64,000 nt of DNA, taken from Cladorhizidae sp. MBARI D1340-BT2 (taxonomy: Eukaryota > Porifera > Demospongiae > Poecilosclerida > Cladorhizidae). How positions within the stretch are numbered: position 1 is the stretch's first letter; the number at the start of each line of letters is the position of its first letter. Positions 34,483-46,008 of this stretch are shown here, in pieces. The stretch lies in the NCBI GenBank assembly GCA_028752905.1, contig JAQNBH010000011.1:4197878-4261877 (forward strand). The letters run 5' to 3'. The notes under the pieces were generated by a model that had not been told where the DNA came from, ran no database searches, and saw nothing but the letters and a program-made list of their open reading frames with translations. Both the position numbers and the translations under genes were made by a program.

Positions 34483-34541
34483 GTTTACACGCAACCTTAC
34501 ATTTACTTGGAGAACCAGCAACCGGTTCGGAAACTGGACAA

Positions 34542-34578
34542 AACCCTAGCCCTAGCCATAGCCCTAGCTCTAGCCCTT
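34542..34578. repeat. Short CCCTAG-type repeat
   Basis: Six imperfect copies of CCCTAGC/CCATAG lie in the promoter region. It is similar to, but is not, the CCCTAA telomere unit. Confidence 0.7.
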
Positions 34579-34779
34579 AATTTACTCACAAGCTCATCAA
34601 ATGTCCTAAGTAAAGCGTTCACCAACCGAAAGAAAGTTAGTAGACATCTTGAAAGACAAAATCAACAGATAACCACGCCCCCGTGGGCTCGTTCATAAAA
34701 TTAATATACACTACCAGGTTCTCCAATCGTCGCCCGCTGCCGGTCCTCTAGCCACTTCGTTTCTAATTATGGTGGGATT

Positions 34780-35380
34780 GAAGATTGTGTTGGGTACGAA
34801 GAAGTTTGATGTGCTGGGATTAGCGGAGATATTTTTGCAGGACAAGTTGAGCGTGGCAGAATACAAGTAGTACGGCAGGAATAGAGAGGGTGGCAGTTCT
34901 GGTGTGGGAGTTCTGGTGAGCTAGGGTGTCAGAGAAGGTGGAGTGGAGCATAGCGGGAGAAGGAAAACTATGGTAGAGGTAGTGTATGTGAATCCAGAAG
35001 GAGTGAGAATGAGAGAGGAGGGATTGTTTCAGGTATTGCAGGAAGATGTTGTGAAGTATGAAGAGAAAGGTTTCTATGTTCTTATATGGAGACTTCAATG
35101 CAAAGATGGGATTAGGAGCGGAGGACACCGACAACTCAAACAGTAATGGAAGGAGGTTGTTGGAGCTGGTTATGGTTGGAGGTCTGGAAGTAGGGAATGA
35201 GTTGCAGTGCTATGAGGGTAGTTCGACATGGAAATGTGGGAGAGAAAGTAGGTCATAGATTATATGTTGTTTAGCAAAGCCAATGTAGCTAGGGTGGTAG
35301 TTGACGACTCAGGCATGGATGTGGGGTCAGACCATAGACAAATTATGTGGGGTAGGAGAGATGTACAAGTGACAATAGTA
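34780..35380 (+). pseudogene. AP-type endonuclease domain of the outer non-LTR element
   Basis: The conserved strand Y-G-D-F-N-A-K-M-G is at about 35085-35110 and the catalytic S-D-H-R-Q-I at about 35325-35345. Earlier pieces read F-D-V-L-G-L-A-E and Y-V-N-P-E-G-V. These are the landmarks of the endonuclease that nicks target DNA. Several frames are needed, so it is inactive. Confidence 0.82.
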
Positions 35381-35426
35381 ACATAAATAAAGAATTGACG
35401 GAGGAGTATCAGGAGGCAGTGGGGAA

Positions 35427-35803
35427 ATGTTCATAAGGTGGGGGGAGTTGACAGAGCTTGAGCAAGAGTTGGGAGGAAACATAGTTGAAGAGGCATGGGG
35501 TAGATGGAAGGAGAAAGTTTTTCCTAGCGGAGAAAGGAATTGGAAGGAACAAGATTACAAAGAGGTGGAAGAGAACTATAAAGAGCAGGGTGGGACTAGT
35601 TGTAAGTTGTTTTGGAATGATTTAAGAGCAAGGGGGAAGGAGAGAAGGATAAAAGGAGTGAAAGATGATGAGGGAGGAATGGTGGAGGAGGAAGACGAGG
35701 TGTTGGAATTGATGGCAAAACACTGGGAAGAGAGGAAAAATGAGGATGCCATAGTACCAGAATTAGAGATAGGATATGTGAGTGGCATGATTGGGTATGT
35801 GTA
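35427..35803 (+). pseudogene. Linker between endonuclease and RT of the outer element
   Basis: An open frame rich in E, K and W (for example E-E-A-W-G-R-W-K-E-K-V) as found upstream of RT in this group. It is interrupted at GGGTATGTGTA by the nested insertion. Confidence 0.6.
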
Positions 35804-37080
35804 GTTGGAACCCTCGGTTGCTAAGCCGCTCCATTATGAAACTCACCATGTGCTTGTCTGGGATGGTCTCCAGAAGCTTCATGTGTAGTCCTCGCAACCA
35901 GACAACAACGGTCAACGCAGCAGGGTAAGACAACTAAAGAATGGCGTACCACAAGGTTCGGTGCTGGCTCCGATGCTATTCAATATCTACATCCATGACC
36001 TGCCCACAATCCAGTCTAGGTATGCGGACGACCTGGCCATCCTACTCAGCAAGCCATCCTGGGAAGAAGCAGAAGAGGGTCTCACCGACGACATGAAGAT
36101 CCTATCGACATACCTGGAGAACTGGCGCCTCAAGCTCAGCATAGCCAAGACGATGTCATCCATGTTCCATCTTAATAACAAGGAAGCAAAGCGTGAAATG
36201 AATGTCCTGGTGAACAACAGCAGACTGCAGTTCCAGTCCGTCCCAACATACCTAGGAGTGAAACTCTACCGAATGCTGATGTTTCGGCAACACCTGGAAG
36301 GTGTCAGAGCAAAAACCACCGCCCGTGTCGCGCTGATACGTCGCTTGGCTGGTACTACCTTGGGAGCTGCGACCAAGACCCTGAGGATCTCCATACAGGC
36401 CCTGGTGTTCTCTACCGCAGAGTACTGCGCCCCTGTCTGGTGCCGAAGCCCTCATGTCAAGAAGCTAGACGTCGCACTCAACAGTGCCCTGCGGACCATA
36501 TCCGGCTGCCTAAGAGCCACTCCGGTCAGCCAGCTGCCCATCCTCGCTGGCATCGCGCCAGCAGCCATCTGCCACACTGGCCCTCTCCCGAAAGGCACAG
36601 ATGAGTGAACTCCACCTCCTCCACCAGGTAGTCACTGAGCGGCCTCGACGCGCTCGACTGAAGTCCCGACACCCGTTTGCTGTGCACGCTCACAAGCTTC
36701 TAGCCACACCGCCACGTGACGAAGGCCGGATGAAATGGAGGGACCAGTAGTCGGCAAAAGAACCATCCAGATTACACCATTTCATTGAAGATCCCCTTGA
36801 GGTCCCTGGCCTAAACCTTCCCCGGAGGCAGTGGACGACCCTCAATCGCCTCAGAACTGGGGTTGGACGTTTCGGGGCCTCTATGAAGACCTGGGGCCTC
36901 GCTACCAATGCTGCCTGCAACTGCGGTGACCAGAAATAGATGGTGGAGCACATCACATCCCGCTGCCCGATCTACAGACCACCTCATGGTGAACGTGGAC
37001 TGATGGATCTGGACGATGAGACATTGGTTTGGCTCGCCTCAACCGAGCTACAAGTTTAAAGGCACACGCCAGAAGAAGAA
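35804..37080 (+). mobile_element. Nested, 5'-truncated non-LTR retrotransposon (inner)
   Basis: A perfect 11-bp direct repeat GGGTATGTGTA flanks it (35793-35803 and 37081-37091). It starts abruptly inside RT coding sequence, as with incomplete reverse transcription, and ends with a short AGAAGAAGAA tail. The outer element's coding sequence resumes immediately after it. Confidence 0.93.
35830..37060 (+). pseudogene. RT and C-terminal region of the inner element (Jockey/I-like)
   Basis: The frame contains N-G-V-P-Q-G-S-V-L-A-P-M-L-F-N-I-Y, then R-Y-A-D-D-L-A-I-L (catalytic YADD), W-R-L-K-L-S-I-A-K-T and Y-L-G-V-K-L. It continues A-E-Y-C-A-P-V-W and reaches a stop at 36606; the tail in other frames has C-x-C-G...H-I...C-P-I-Y and ends with L-V-W-L-A-S-T-E-L. 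Base composition is richer in GC than the outer element, another sign of separate origin. Confidence 0.88.
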
Positions 37081-37091
37081 GGGTATGTGTA

Positions 37092-38957
37092 AGTAAGTTG
37101 GGAAGAAGTAGTAGAGGTAATGAAGTGTTTGAAGAGAGGAAAGGCCCTGATGGAATGTTGAATGAAATGCTGATGTATGAAGGTAGAAGGTTGATGGGGG
37201 TGTTGGTGCAGGTGATGAATGTGGTGATGAGAAGTGAGCGCTGCCCAGTGGACTGGAAGAGTAGTTTGCCAGGTCCTCTCCACAGGTTGTAGGTGAAGGT
37301 GTTTGTGAGAGTGTTGGCAAGGAGGTTGGGAGGGTTTTCTGAGGATAAGATTTTTGACGGAAGCACAAGGAGGATTTAGGAGTGGGAGGAGATGTTCGGA
37401 CCAGTGGTTGGTGTTAAGAGAAGTTTGTGAAGTGAGGAAGAGGAAGAAGAAAAAGTTCATAACTGGCTTTCCTGGACATAAGCAAGGCATATGACAGTGT
37501 GTGGAGTGAGGGACTGTGGCGCAAGTTCAGGCAGTATGGAGTAGAGGAGAAACTTGTAAGGATGTGGAGATGACAATGATATTGAACAGAAAGAGGTCAA
37601 GGTGCTTCGCTGTGGAGAATGCGCTTACGCGATGTCCTTTGTCTCCACTTCTTTTCAATATTTGGAATGGCAGAGGAGTTGGAGAGAGCTGAGCTAGGAG
37701 TTAAGGTGGAAAGCTGTTGGTGTGTGGCACTTGTGTATGCAGATGATGTTGCTCTTTGGCTGACTCAGGGGTGGAACTGCAATCTATGTTGGATTTGGTA
37801 CAGGCTTATTTCTTAAGGTGGAAAATGAAGTTTAGAGTAAGAAGAGCAAGGTCATAGCAGGGGAGAAGGAAGCAGGAGTGAATTGGAAGATTGGCGAGAG
37901 AATTCAGGTACTTGGGAGTATGGTTTGATACGAAGCTAAGGGGTAATGTTCAGTTAGAGAAGCAGAAGAGTAGGTTGGGAAGGTGACATGAATGAGTAGA
38001 GTGAAGGGTTAGGTGGAAGTAGACAGGAAGAATGGTGCGGGAGCTTCTAGTGAGACCAGAAGTATGCAGCCAAAGTGTGGTGGGCAGGAGGACATAATGC
38101 TTGCAAGAAGTTGGAGTCAGCACAGATGAGAGTGAGTAGGAGATTGTTGGGGGCAAGTAATACAGTAGCAGGAGTGGCAATACGGGGAGGCATGGGTGGA
38201 GGAAGCTCGAAGAGAGGAGGGAAGAGGTGAAGGTTTTGTTTGGTAAGAGATAGAGGTGTTGGAACAGAGCAGATTGGTAAAAAATAGTTGTAAGTGAAGA
38301 TTAATCGGATGGTGGGAAGAATATGAGATCTTGAGGATAAAATATGAGCTAAACAACGAGGTTGGGTCAATATGTAAGTGGAAGGGGAAAATGAAGGTGA
38401 GAAATGAGAAGGATTGGGAGGAGGAAGTAAACAGCAAAAGTACGCTGAAGTTGTATAAATTGGCAAAGAATGGTGCAGGGGGGGAGAGGCATGTAAGGTC
38501 CATGCATGCTCAGGAAGGTGTGCGGTTGCAATTTAGACTTAGGTCTGCATCAGCTGGGTTCTTAGAGAATAAGAAATAAGAAGCAATGTGGGATAATTAG
38601 GGATGAGAGGTCATTCGTGATAGTGGAGCATGGGAAGATGTGTGACATTTCTTGGTAATGTGTGGGAAATTCGAGAGGGGTCGGCTGTTACTGGTGGATG
38701 AGGTGCGCAGAATTGCAGGAGCTGGGCAGTGCCTGGATGAATATAGAAGAGTGGATAAGGATGGAAAGGTGGCATTGCTGTTGGGGAAAGGTGTGGAGGG
38801 AGTAAGTGATGCAGTGATGGAGGAGGTGGGCGAGTGTGCTATATATTGGGTAGTGAAGCAGTGGCAGAGGAGAAAGGAACTGTTGTATGGCGAGCTTATG
38901 AATGATATTTGGTCCCCTCCCCACTCTTTGAGGCAGTGGGACACTCTTAACTATTAG
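37092..38957 (+). pseudogene. RT and C-terminal domain of the outer element
   Basis: RT motifs are G-P-D-G-M-L-N-E-M-L-M-Y, then F-L-D-I-S-K-A-Y-D-S-V-W near 37470, V-Y-A-D-D-V-A-L-W near 37735, and downstream R-N-E-K-D-W-E-E-E-V-N, L-K-L-Y-K-L-A-K and L-L-L-G-K-G-V-E-G-V-S-D. They come from at least six frame segments. Spacing agrees with one RT followed by a helical C-terminus. Confidence 0.85.
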
Positions 38958-39000
38958 TATTATGGATATTATTATTAATTAAGTACTGTTGATTGTTATT

Positions 39001-39985
39001 AGTGTTTGTTACATTCGCATACTGTGCTGTAGTATATGTGGTGGCCTTAAAGGCTTAGCAGTATCAATCATTATGCATCGAAATTCTGACGGGGAAGTAA
39101 TTTCGTCTAACATTCTGATGGCTGAGAGAGCATCTGGTGATGCTGGTACAACTTCTTCAGGTAAACAGTACTTCAGGATTATATAAATATTATTCATTTA
39201 GTGGAGAGGGAATGCCAATCTGTGTGTGAGGAAGATCCCTATCCAGCTGTTTGAGGTCTGTTGGGTTCTGTGATTTAGCAGTTTTAATTTTTATGCTAAT
39301 TTTTTTTTTTTAATACTACAAAGAAAGATATATATTACTTTCAGCTAACATCAGGTTTTCTCTTTAAATAACCTTTTTGGTTTTTGAAACCAACGAAATA
39401 CTGCAGTCTTCATCAGGGAAAATTAAAACAAAAGTAACGGCAACACATCCACACTCTTGAACAATGCTACAAATACACAATTGTCTGAGTAACATAGCAG
39501 ACATACCAAGATTGGCATGGCTTCATGTGCATGCTCTTGAGAGTTGAGACCCTGCACTCCAGTCCTACATCCTGCTGTTCCCTATGTAGGTGCAACCTGG
39601 ATGTGCAGCAATGGGTGCTATTGGTTCTATGCATGCACTCCTTAAAAACCAATGTATACTTTCCCATAGCTGCAGGGAGTCCTATACACAACCGAACAAT
39701 TTGGAACCCCTGACTTTCATGAGAGAGACTAAACAAATGCTAACAAAATCATGTGGTTACAACTTTTGACTCCATAGATTCTGCATACTTCACTGTATGA
39801 ACTTAATGTTTAGGTCAAAAGGTAAAATGTTGCATAGGTATAACTAAGCCAAAGTTAAAGTGGGGTACCTCAAAATCTTAGATCTGAGTTTGCTGCAAGG
39901 GTGGCTCCTGATTGGAAAGTGCTAGACAGAAAAAATTATATCTGTGGCTATATAGAGGCTCCGCTCTAAGGTTATTCAGATCACC
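39001..39985. other. No gene recognised
   Basis: 39360-39420 contains on minus CTGATGAAGACTGCAGTATT, similar in style to the GTCGAAACGT repeat start, and 39748-39830 is a copy of the repeat at 31280-31350. Confidence 0.5.
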
Positions 39986-39989
39986 GCAC

Positions 39990-40245
39990 CAGTTTTGACA
40001 GCTTAAATTGGTATGACAAGACCACTTTTTTGCTACCAAAATTAGTCCACCCAGATATAATCACCCACAAGACAAGTTTTAGTAGCCCAAATCAGTCTGG
40101 AAGACCACTTTAGGCTCTCAAAATCAGCCCACCTGGAGTATCACACACTGGACCAAGGAGGAAACCGAAATCAGTCCTTGGCAGACCATTTTTGGCTGCC
40201 AAAATTGGTCTGCTCGAACCAATTTATGGCCAGGACAGATTATCA
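39990..40245. repeat. Degenerate tandem repeat of about 60 bp
   Basis: Blocks such as GACCACTTT, GGCTGCCAAAATTGGTC and GCCCACCTGGAGTATCACA recur three to four times with many changes. Confidence 0.6.
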
Positions 40246-41354
40246 CATGATGGGTCCATTTAAATTGAGTCTTAAAATGAGATGAATGTTCTGTAAGCTA
40301 TGAGGCTGACATATTATCCAGGTAACATAATATTTACCTTTACATCTAACACATCATGAATGTCACACATGCCTGCACAGACTACAAGTAGTAAGTATAC
40401 AATTTAATCAGGTGTGAACAGTACTCGTGTTCCCAGATCCCTTTTCTCCCTGCTAGGAAAGTAGGGGACATCTAGCTACATGGCACTAGAACTGTTTAGT
40501 GTCACATCAGTGCAGGTCTTGGGAAGAGCTATGCATGTATGGAGTGCTTCCAAAATCGATGGGTGATAGAGAGGTGGTTGAAAGGATTGTTGAGTCTGTG
40601 TGGTGAATGAGAGGATCAGTTCAGATGCCTGATTGCAGTTAGTAATTACAAGTAAATAGGTAAAGGGTCAGAGGGTGTAAAATGCAATCCCTCCGGCAGA
40701 GTTGCTGCTACCATTCCATCTCTTTTCGTATCATCTGATGCCTTTTGCTGATAACATCTAGGATGTGACAATTGATGTCGTTGAGGAGAGTTTGGGTGAA
40801 TTGATTGTTATGTTGGGAGCAATTGAGGCAACCCTGCTCGCTAGCCAGACAGACTCTCATTGTACAAATGCAGGGAAGGAGAGAGTCGACAAACTTGAAT
40901 CATGGTTTCATATTTCACATACCAAGAAAATTGTGGCATGTGAAATGTTTGGCATGGCATCAGTATTCATTTTTTTGTTGCCCCTAGTTAAATTTTCATA
41001 GGTCAATACCATCAATCGCAACCATATAGTCTGGCTGTGCATTGCAAATGATCCATGCATGTTTGTGGCTTACTCCCTCTTTCCATGCATGCATACATAT
41101 ATGAGTGTCTGCCTAGTGAGACTTAGAGCTGTAGCCTGCCATAGTTTTTACAGAGGTCTTTTCGTTTGGCTTGTCACTTCTTCTTTTTTGCATCAGATAT
41201 TAATTTTTTCAATTTAACAGGTGGAACCCATTGTCGAGGGCAGCCTCTCACATTGCCAAATAACCATCAAGATGGCTCTTAGGCCTGAACACTTAGTTAT
41301 CTGTAATTATATTTAGTAGACTGTTCATCATGCAATTATCATTATGTCAATCTC
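40246..41354. other. No gene recognised
   Basis: A 78-codon frame at 40765-41001 has no recognised domain. Nothing else is identifiable before the LTR at 41355. Confidence 0.5.
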
Positions 41355-41671
41355 TGTTGTGATTACATGTTTATTGTTCAGTTTCACACTTTTATTTTAT
41401 ATTGGCATATGGAAGCCCATGTGTATTCTGTGCTTTGAACTTTGGAGTGTGTATTGTAGATTGTGTGATTTCCTGTTTCTTGGGAAGCAGGGTATTTAAA
41501 CCCTGACTCCCAACTGTTCTGTGAGTCATTATCTTGGATTGCTCGATTGTTCTATTGGCTTTATAATATTCTAAATTTCTCTGCTAAGGAGTGATTATAC
41601 AGCATAGATATTGCTCTGGTGGCAGTAATTGTTACCAAGTTGGGAGTTATTTACCGAAGTGACCATCAACA
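41355..41671 (+). repeat. Probable 5' LTR of LTR element A
   Basis: It starts TGTTGTGATTACATG and ends CCATCAACA, so its ends are inverted (TGTTG/CAACA). It has a TATA-like GGGTATTTAAACCC near 41490, and the next bases are TATGGTGGCAGCGG, the same primer-site word as in the Gmr1-like element. The matching 3' LTR is not in the window, so the boundaries are inferred. Confidence 0.65.
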
Positions 41672-41793
41672 TATGGTGGCAGCGGTCAGCTGAAGTAGAA
41701 CCTCAACATATGGTGGCAGTGGTGGTTCAGAAGAAGAAGACGACGAACAGCCATCATCAGGAACCACAAAGCAACTAATGTACAGTTCTCAGC

Positions 41794-43440
41794 ATGTCTG
41801 CACCAAGAGCTATCCAAACACATTCCAAAACGGACAGCGGCAGAACTCTTCCAGACCTCGTGGAGACAAGCTCCAATTCATCTGCAGAAGACTGTATCTG
41901 TGCCTACTGTCACGACACCCAAAGACTCGATGGAAGCGTTTTAACAAGCCATGATTTCCATGATGCAGTCATGGAATATGGCAGAAGAACGAGGAGAGAA
42001 GCTGATGCAGCACACCAATAGCAAGAAGCTAGGCTAAAAGCCGAACAGGACAAGGAAACTTGTGAGAAAGAAAAGAATAAGAAGTGGGAAGCCGATTGCA
42101 TAACAAAATAAAGAGGAAGATGACCAACAAGCTACAGACATCGTAGCCAAAGAACTGGAGAGGAAGAGGAAAACCACAATACCTACTCTACAGAAGTTGG
42201 ACAATCAGACTGACCCTGAAATCACTTCGAACTCTATGGCGGAAAGACTAATTCCGACCAGTGGATCCAAGTACTACGGAACAGCGGAAGTATTCCAGGA
42301 ACTATATGGAATGATGTCTTACCAGGAATTCAAAACTCAATTTTTGGAGAGGCTTGGATGCACTAGTGCTAAGGCTAGACAGACAGTCTGGAGGAATCAG
42401 CCATCAGACCAACAGTCTCTGAGAGCACATTTGACTCCAATCATTAGAGAGATTAAAGAGATTAATCGACTGATCAACAGTTTGAAGGATACCAAGGAAT
42501 TCATGATGGAGATGTTCCAACCCTATATTACTCTGCCGAGGTGTGCCATTCACTGAGAGGGAAGGATTTTATGCAACAAATCGTGAATGAAATGGAAGCG
42601 GCTTGGGAATCCAAACCACACTCAAGAGCGCTCCAAGATGCACAGGACTGCAGCCCAAAGGATGTTCAAAGCAGCACTGGACCAGACTTCGAGATGCACA
42701 GTCTACAGAGGGAACAGGTGGGTGCTTAATTAAGGGTGGAGGTGAGGATGAGCTTGCTGGGTCGAGTGGGGATGGGGCCAAAAGGGTAGCCAATGGTGGC
42801 CAGGATGTGTCTCAGCCCTTTCCAAGAACCCATTGTCACTATTGCAAACAGCCAGGGCACTATAAGAAAAATTGTCCCAAGTTGAAGTATAAACTGGGAA
42901 TGATCAACTCGAAATCAGTCTGAGGAACACAGGCCTTACTTGGATAGGAACCATTGATGGTAGACTCTGTAGGTATTTGATTGACACGGGTGCTAACCGA
43001 ACAACACTTAATCCAGTTTAACAAGTTTACTGGGGTTAAGGAGAAAGCTGTGCTAGCAACTAATTGGGTTGAGAGCCTTAGGACTGCTGAGGTTGATTTG
43101 AAGATCGATGGTATCACCAAAACCATGGTAGTCTTTGTTATTGACAAGGATGCATCTCATGTGTTATTGGGTATGGATCATCTTTTTGTTAAATGTTGGA
43201 TTACAAGTTCCTTACCAGAGCTGGCTGACGCTCCAGTGCCTCTAGCAACCATTACTAGGGCACAAAGCCAGACACTGGAGGCAGAAGATGTCACCAATGA
43301 GGTAGCAAGTGCTCAGTCTGGAGCTAAGGCTAAGTTCCTTTTGTCCGATCAACCCAAGGTTAAGCCAAAGCCTAAAAAGAGACAGGCTAGGCACTCTAAA
43401 ACCAGCACCTGTGATAACCCTGTTCCAATTCTGAAAGCGC
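41794..43440 (+). pseudogene. gag, zinc knuckle and protease of LTR element A
   Basis: A start codon at 41794 opens gag. Later frames give I-P-T-L-Q-K-L-D-N-Q-T-D-P-E near 42180 and Q-F-L-E-R-L-G-C-T-S-A-K-A-R near 42340, then a zinc knuckle C-H-Y-C-K-Q-P-G-H-Y-K-K-N-C at 42835-42877, then protease L-I-D-T-G-A-N-R-T-T-L-N near 42970-43010 and V-L-L-G-M-D near 43160. Three frames are used. No RT or integrase of this element follows; it stops where the LTR of element B begins. Confidence 0.78.
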
Positions 43441-43447
43441 AGTCAGA

Positions 43448-43580
43448 CCTTGTTCATCGTGACTCAGACTATAATTATATAGATTAGGTATTCGATATGA
43501 TGCTCACTCTGTCTGTTAAATTATTATTGTTTTAGTGTTCTGAATGAAAGATTCTATTTTCTAGTTCAGTGACACTAAAG
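43448..43580 (+). repeat. 5' LTR remnant of LTR element B
   Basis: It matches 46890-47018 (CCTTGTTCATC, then GTATTCGATATGATGCTCAC and TTTAGTGTTCTGAATGAAAG). The first 35 bp of the LTR are missing, so this end was lost at the junction with element A. TGGTGACCCCGATG follows directly and is the probable primer-binding site. Confidence 0.85.
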
Positions 43581-43589
43581 TGGTGACCC

Positions 43590-44069
43590 CGATGTTTTTT
43601 GAATGCGCAACCTTAATGCCTCTTGCTGTCGAAGATGTTCGGGCTATTGCCCAAGCACTCCAGGGGCTTGAGAGCAAACCAGCTGTCAATGCTGTGGCAC
43701 TCAAGCTGCCCGTGTTCTGGGTGGCTCGCCCGGCTGTGTGGTTCTCACACGTTGAAGCCCAGTTCGCCACTCGTCAGCCCCCGATAGGGACCAACCTCAC
43801 CAAGTACAACTACGTTGTGGCAGCCCTCGACAATGCCACAGCAGGTGAAGTTGAGGCCCTCATCCTATCTCCTCCAGCCGACGACCGTTACCTTGTCATC
43901 AAAACAGCACTAATCAAGGCCTTTGGCAAAACACAAGCCCAGAAAGACAATGAGCTCCTCTCCCTCTCAGGCCTTGGTGACAGAAAGCCCTCTGGCCTCC
44001 TTCGACACATCCGTTCTCTCAATGCTGACCCGGAGACTCTACTGCACGTGCTCTTTTCTTGGCCCAGCT
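43590..44069 (+). pseudogene. gag of element B, plus-strand part
   Basis: The frame reads L-K-L-P-V-F-W-V-A-R-P-A-V-W-F, then F-A-T-R-Q-P, Y-V-V-A-A-L-D-N-A-T-A-G-E-V and L-S-G-L-G-D-R-K-P-S-G-L-L-R-H, a gag type found in many invertebrate Ty3/gypsy elements. The frame leaves gag at about 44069, where the inverted segment begins. Confidence 0.88.
43919..44069 (+). repeat. Left arm of inverted repeat (gag)
   Basis: It is nearly identical to the reverse complement of 45859-46008, with differences near its ends. Confidence 0.92.
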
Positions 44070-45858
44070 TCAAAAATGCGCCTAGTCCACTCAGATGTGA
44101 TTACTGGTCTGTCTTTTCCTGTGGAGATGTCGCAGAGGACAGTGAAATCCCCGAAAGGGACATCAGCGAATTTGAGACTGTTGATGGAAGTCCTATAGGC
44201 AGCGATCTCCTTGGAATTCACCTGATCAGTGGCAAGGCGATGGTAGTCGATCGTAGGGAGGGCTATGGCAAAGAGACCGGCATGGGACACTGTCACCAAC
44301 AACGTTTTCCTTGCCCGTGATGTGACGCACATCTGTGGAGAACTCGGCTATAATGGAGAGATGGCAGGTTTGTCTCGGTGACTCTCAGCAGCACTAGCAA
44401 AGGCGAATATCAATGGCTTATGATCTGTGCAGTTTGTGAAGGCCTGCCCTTCAACAAAGTGACGGAAGTGCTTGATGGCGAGATAGATGGCTAGAAGTTC
44501 ACGATCAAAGGCACTATATTTTATTTCTGCATTGGATAGCTTGCGAGAGAAAAAGGCGATTGGAATCCAGCTCCTGGCCTGAAACTACTCCAGCCAGCCA
44601 CCCACAGCCCTATCAGAAGCATCCAAAGAGATGGTGGTTGGAGCTGTGGAATGGGGATGATGAAGTAGCGTGGCGGAAGCAACGGCAGACTTGGCAGATT
44701 CAAATGCGAGCTGGCATTCGGGAGTCCAAGTGTTATTTTGCCCCTTTTATTTTGTTGCCTCATGCAGGGGGTAGAGCTTCTTAGCCAGTTGCAGCATGAA
44801 GCGATGGTAGAAATTAATCATACCGAGGAAACGCTGGAGGCTGGCTTTAGAGTCCGGGACAGGGAACTCATGCACGGTGTCAACCCGTGAAGGCAGTGGT
44901 GAGATGCCGGTGGCATTGACACAGTGGCCGAGATACTGTAGGTCAGTTGCGATACCCCAAAAACGCTCTTAGCCTGGTTGACTACCAAGGCATTGGAGGA
45001 GAGGAGTTGGAAGACCTGGCGCAGGCAGTTGGCATGGTCTGCGAAGTTGGCACTGGCTACTAGGATATCGTCGAGGTAGACTAAAACAGATGGGATACCA
45101 CGAAGGATGCCATCCATCAACCTCTGAAAGGCCTGGGCAGCATTCTTGAGGCCATTCGCAGGAATGCCCTACCGGAGACGGACAGTTGTTGGCAGGCAAT
45201 CTTGGTAGGGATCGCTGTAAAATTGGTCATGTCAATGAGTCGGCGTCTGGCCATATCAATGGCGAGGTCATTGGCAATGAAAAAGTCTGCTCCAAGAATG
45301 GGCTCGGTGACGTCGGCAATGTGGAACTCCTGTGCAAAGGAACGACTGTGTCCCAAGCGGAGAGAAATGTTCCTTTTTCCCCACGTTCTAATGAGGGAGC
45401 CATTAGCGGCCACAAGTGGGTCGCTTGGAGAGAGGGACTTCTTATCGGCAGTTGAGGCTGGGGAAACAGAGAAATTGGCACCGAAGTCGACTAGGTAGGT
45501 GCAGCCTGAGTGGTGGTCCCAAACTGTCATGGTATTTTTCTCCCTGTGGCCGACCGTGGAGATTTTTAGCGGTCGGCCTGGTCGTTTCCCGAGGCTGTAG
45601 TGGAAGGAATCAGATGGCTGAGTGAACAGCCCTTGCTATTACACTTTCTAGCTGCCTCACCAAACTTTGTGTGGTAAAAGCACAGTGCCGCAATCGTCGA
45701 TGGTCCAGAGGTAGGATGCTTGGCTTTTTTGAGGCCAGAAACTCCAGAGAGGCCCAAAGTAGTCCGGAAAGCCTCCATGATGTGGTCAGCATCGGTGGCC
45801 ATCTTATCAACGTCTGTATTGGAGGAACCACCGAGGACCTGTCGGACTTCAATGGGGA
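44070..45858 (-). pseudogene. Inverted pol of element B: protease, RT, RNase H
   Basis: Read on minus from 45858: protease Y-L-V-D-F-G-A-N-F-S-V (45490-45460; the usual D-T/S-G is D-F-G), G-A-D-F-F near 45290, RT V-L-V-Y-L-D-D-I-L-V-A-S (45090-45055, catalytic YLDD) and M-M-D-G-I-L-R-G-I-P before it, RNase H S-L-D-A-S-D-R-A-V-G-G and Y-S-A-F-D-R-E-L-L-A (44620-44490), and a linker R-P-V-I-T-S-E-W-T-R-R-I-F that normally leads into integrase, ending at 44070. The first part of RT is deleted. The order is the normal gypsy order, only inverted as a block. Confidence 0.87.
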
Positions 45859-46008
45859 GCTGGCCAAGAAAAGAGTACGCAGTAGAGTCTCCGGGTCAGC
45901 ATTGAGAGAATGGATGTGTCGAAGGAGGCCAGAGGGCTTTCTGTCACCAAGTCCTGAGAGGGAGAGGAGCTCATTGTCTTTCTGGGCTTGTGCGTGTGCC
46001 AAAGCCCT
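45859..46008 (-). repeat. Right arm of inverted repeat (gag)
   Basis: On minus it reads A-Q-K-D-N-E-L-L-S-L-S-G-L-G, the same gag piece as the left arm, and continues on minus into the rest of gag. Confidence 0.92.

Larger units (their letters stand above)
34740..39000 (+). mobile_element. Non-LTR retrotransposon (outer), endonuclease plus RT, decayed
   Basis: Parts of one element can be followed across the interval: endonuclease, linker, RT and a C-terminal region ending near 38957, followed by an AT-rich tail (TATTATTATTAATTAA near 38970). It is split by a second element at 35804-37080. Dozens of stops and frameshifts show that it is old. The family is not named here; the RT resembles clades with an AP-type endonuclease. 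Confidence 0.82.

Noticed and set aside
34542..34578. Interstitial telomere repeat
   Set aside because: The unit is CCCTAG with variants, not the CCCTAA animal telomere unit, and only six copies are present.
34441..34698. 85-codon frame on plus next to the Reeler promoter
   Set aside because: It spans the NRF1 site and the CCCTAG repeat, has an A/L stretch from the repeat and no domain.
37048..38503. Many long minus frames rich in S, P, H and L
   Set aside because: They are antisense shadows of the purine-rich RT coding strand of the outer non-LTR element.
39360..39420. Hammerhead-like CTGATGAAG word on minus
   Set aside because: No GAAAC at the right place and no helix; kept only as a note because it resembles the foldback family start.
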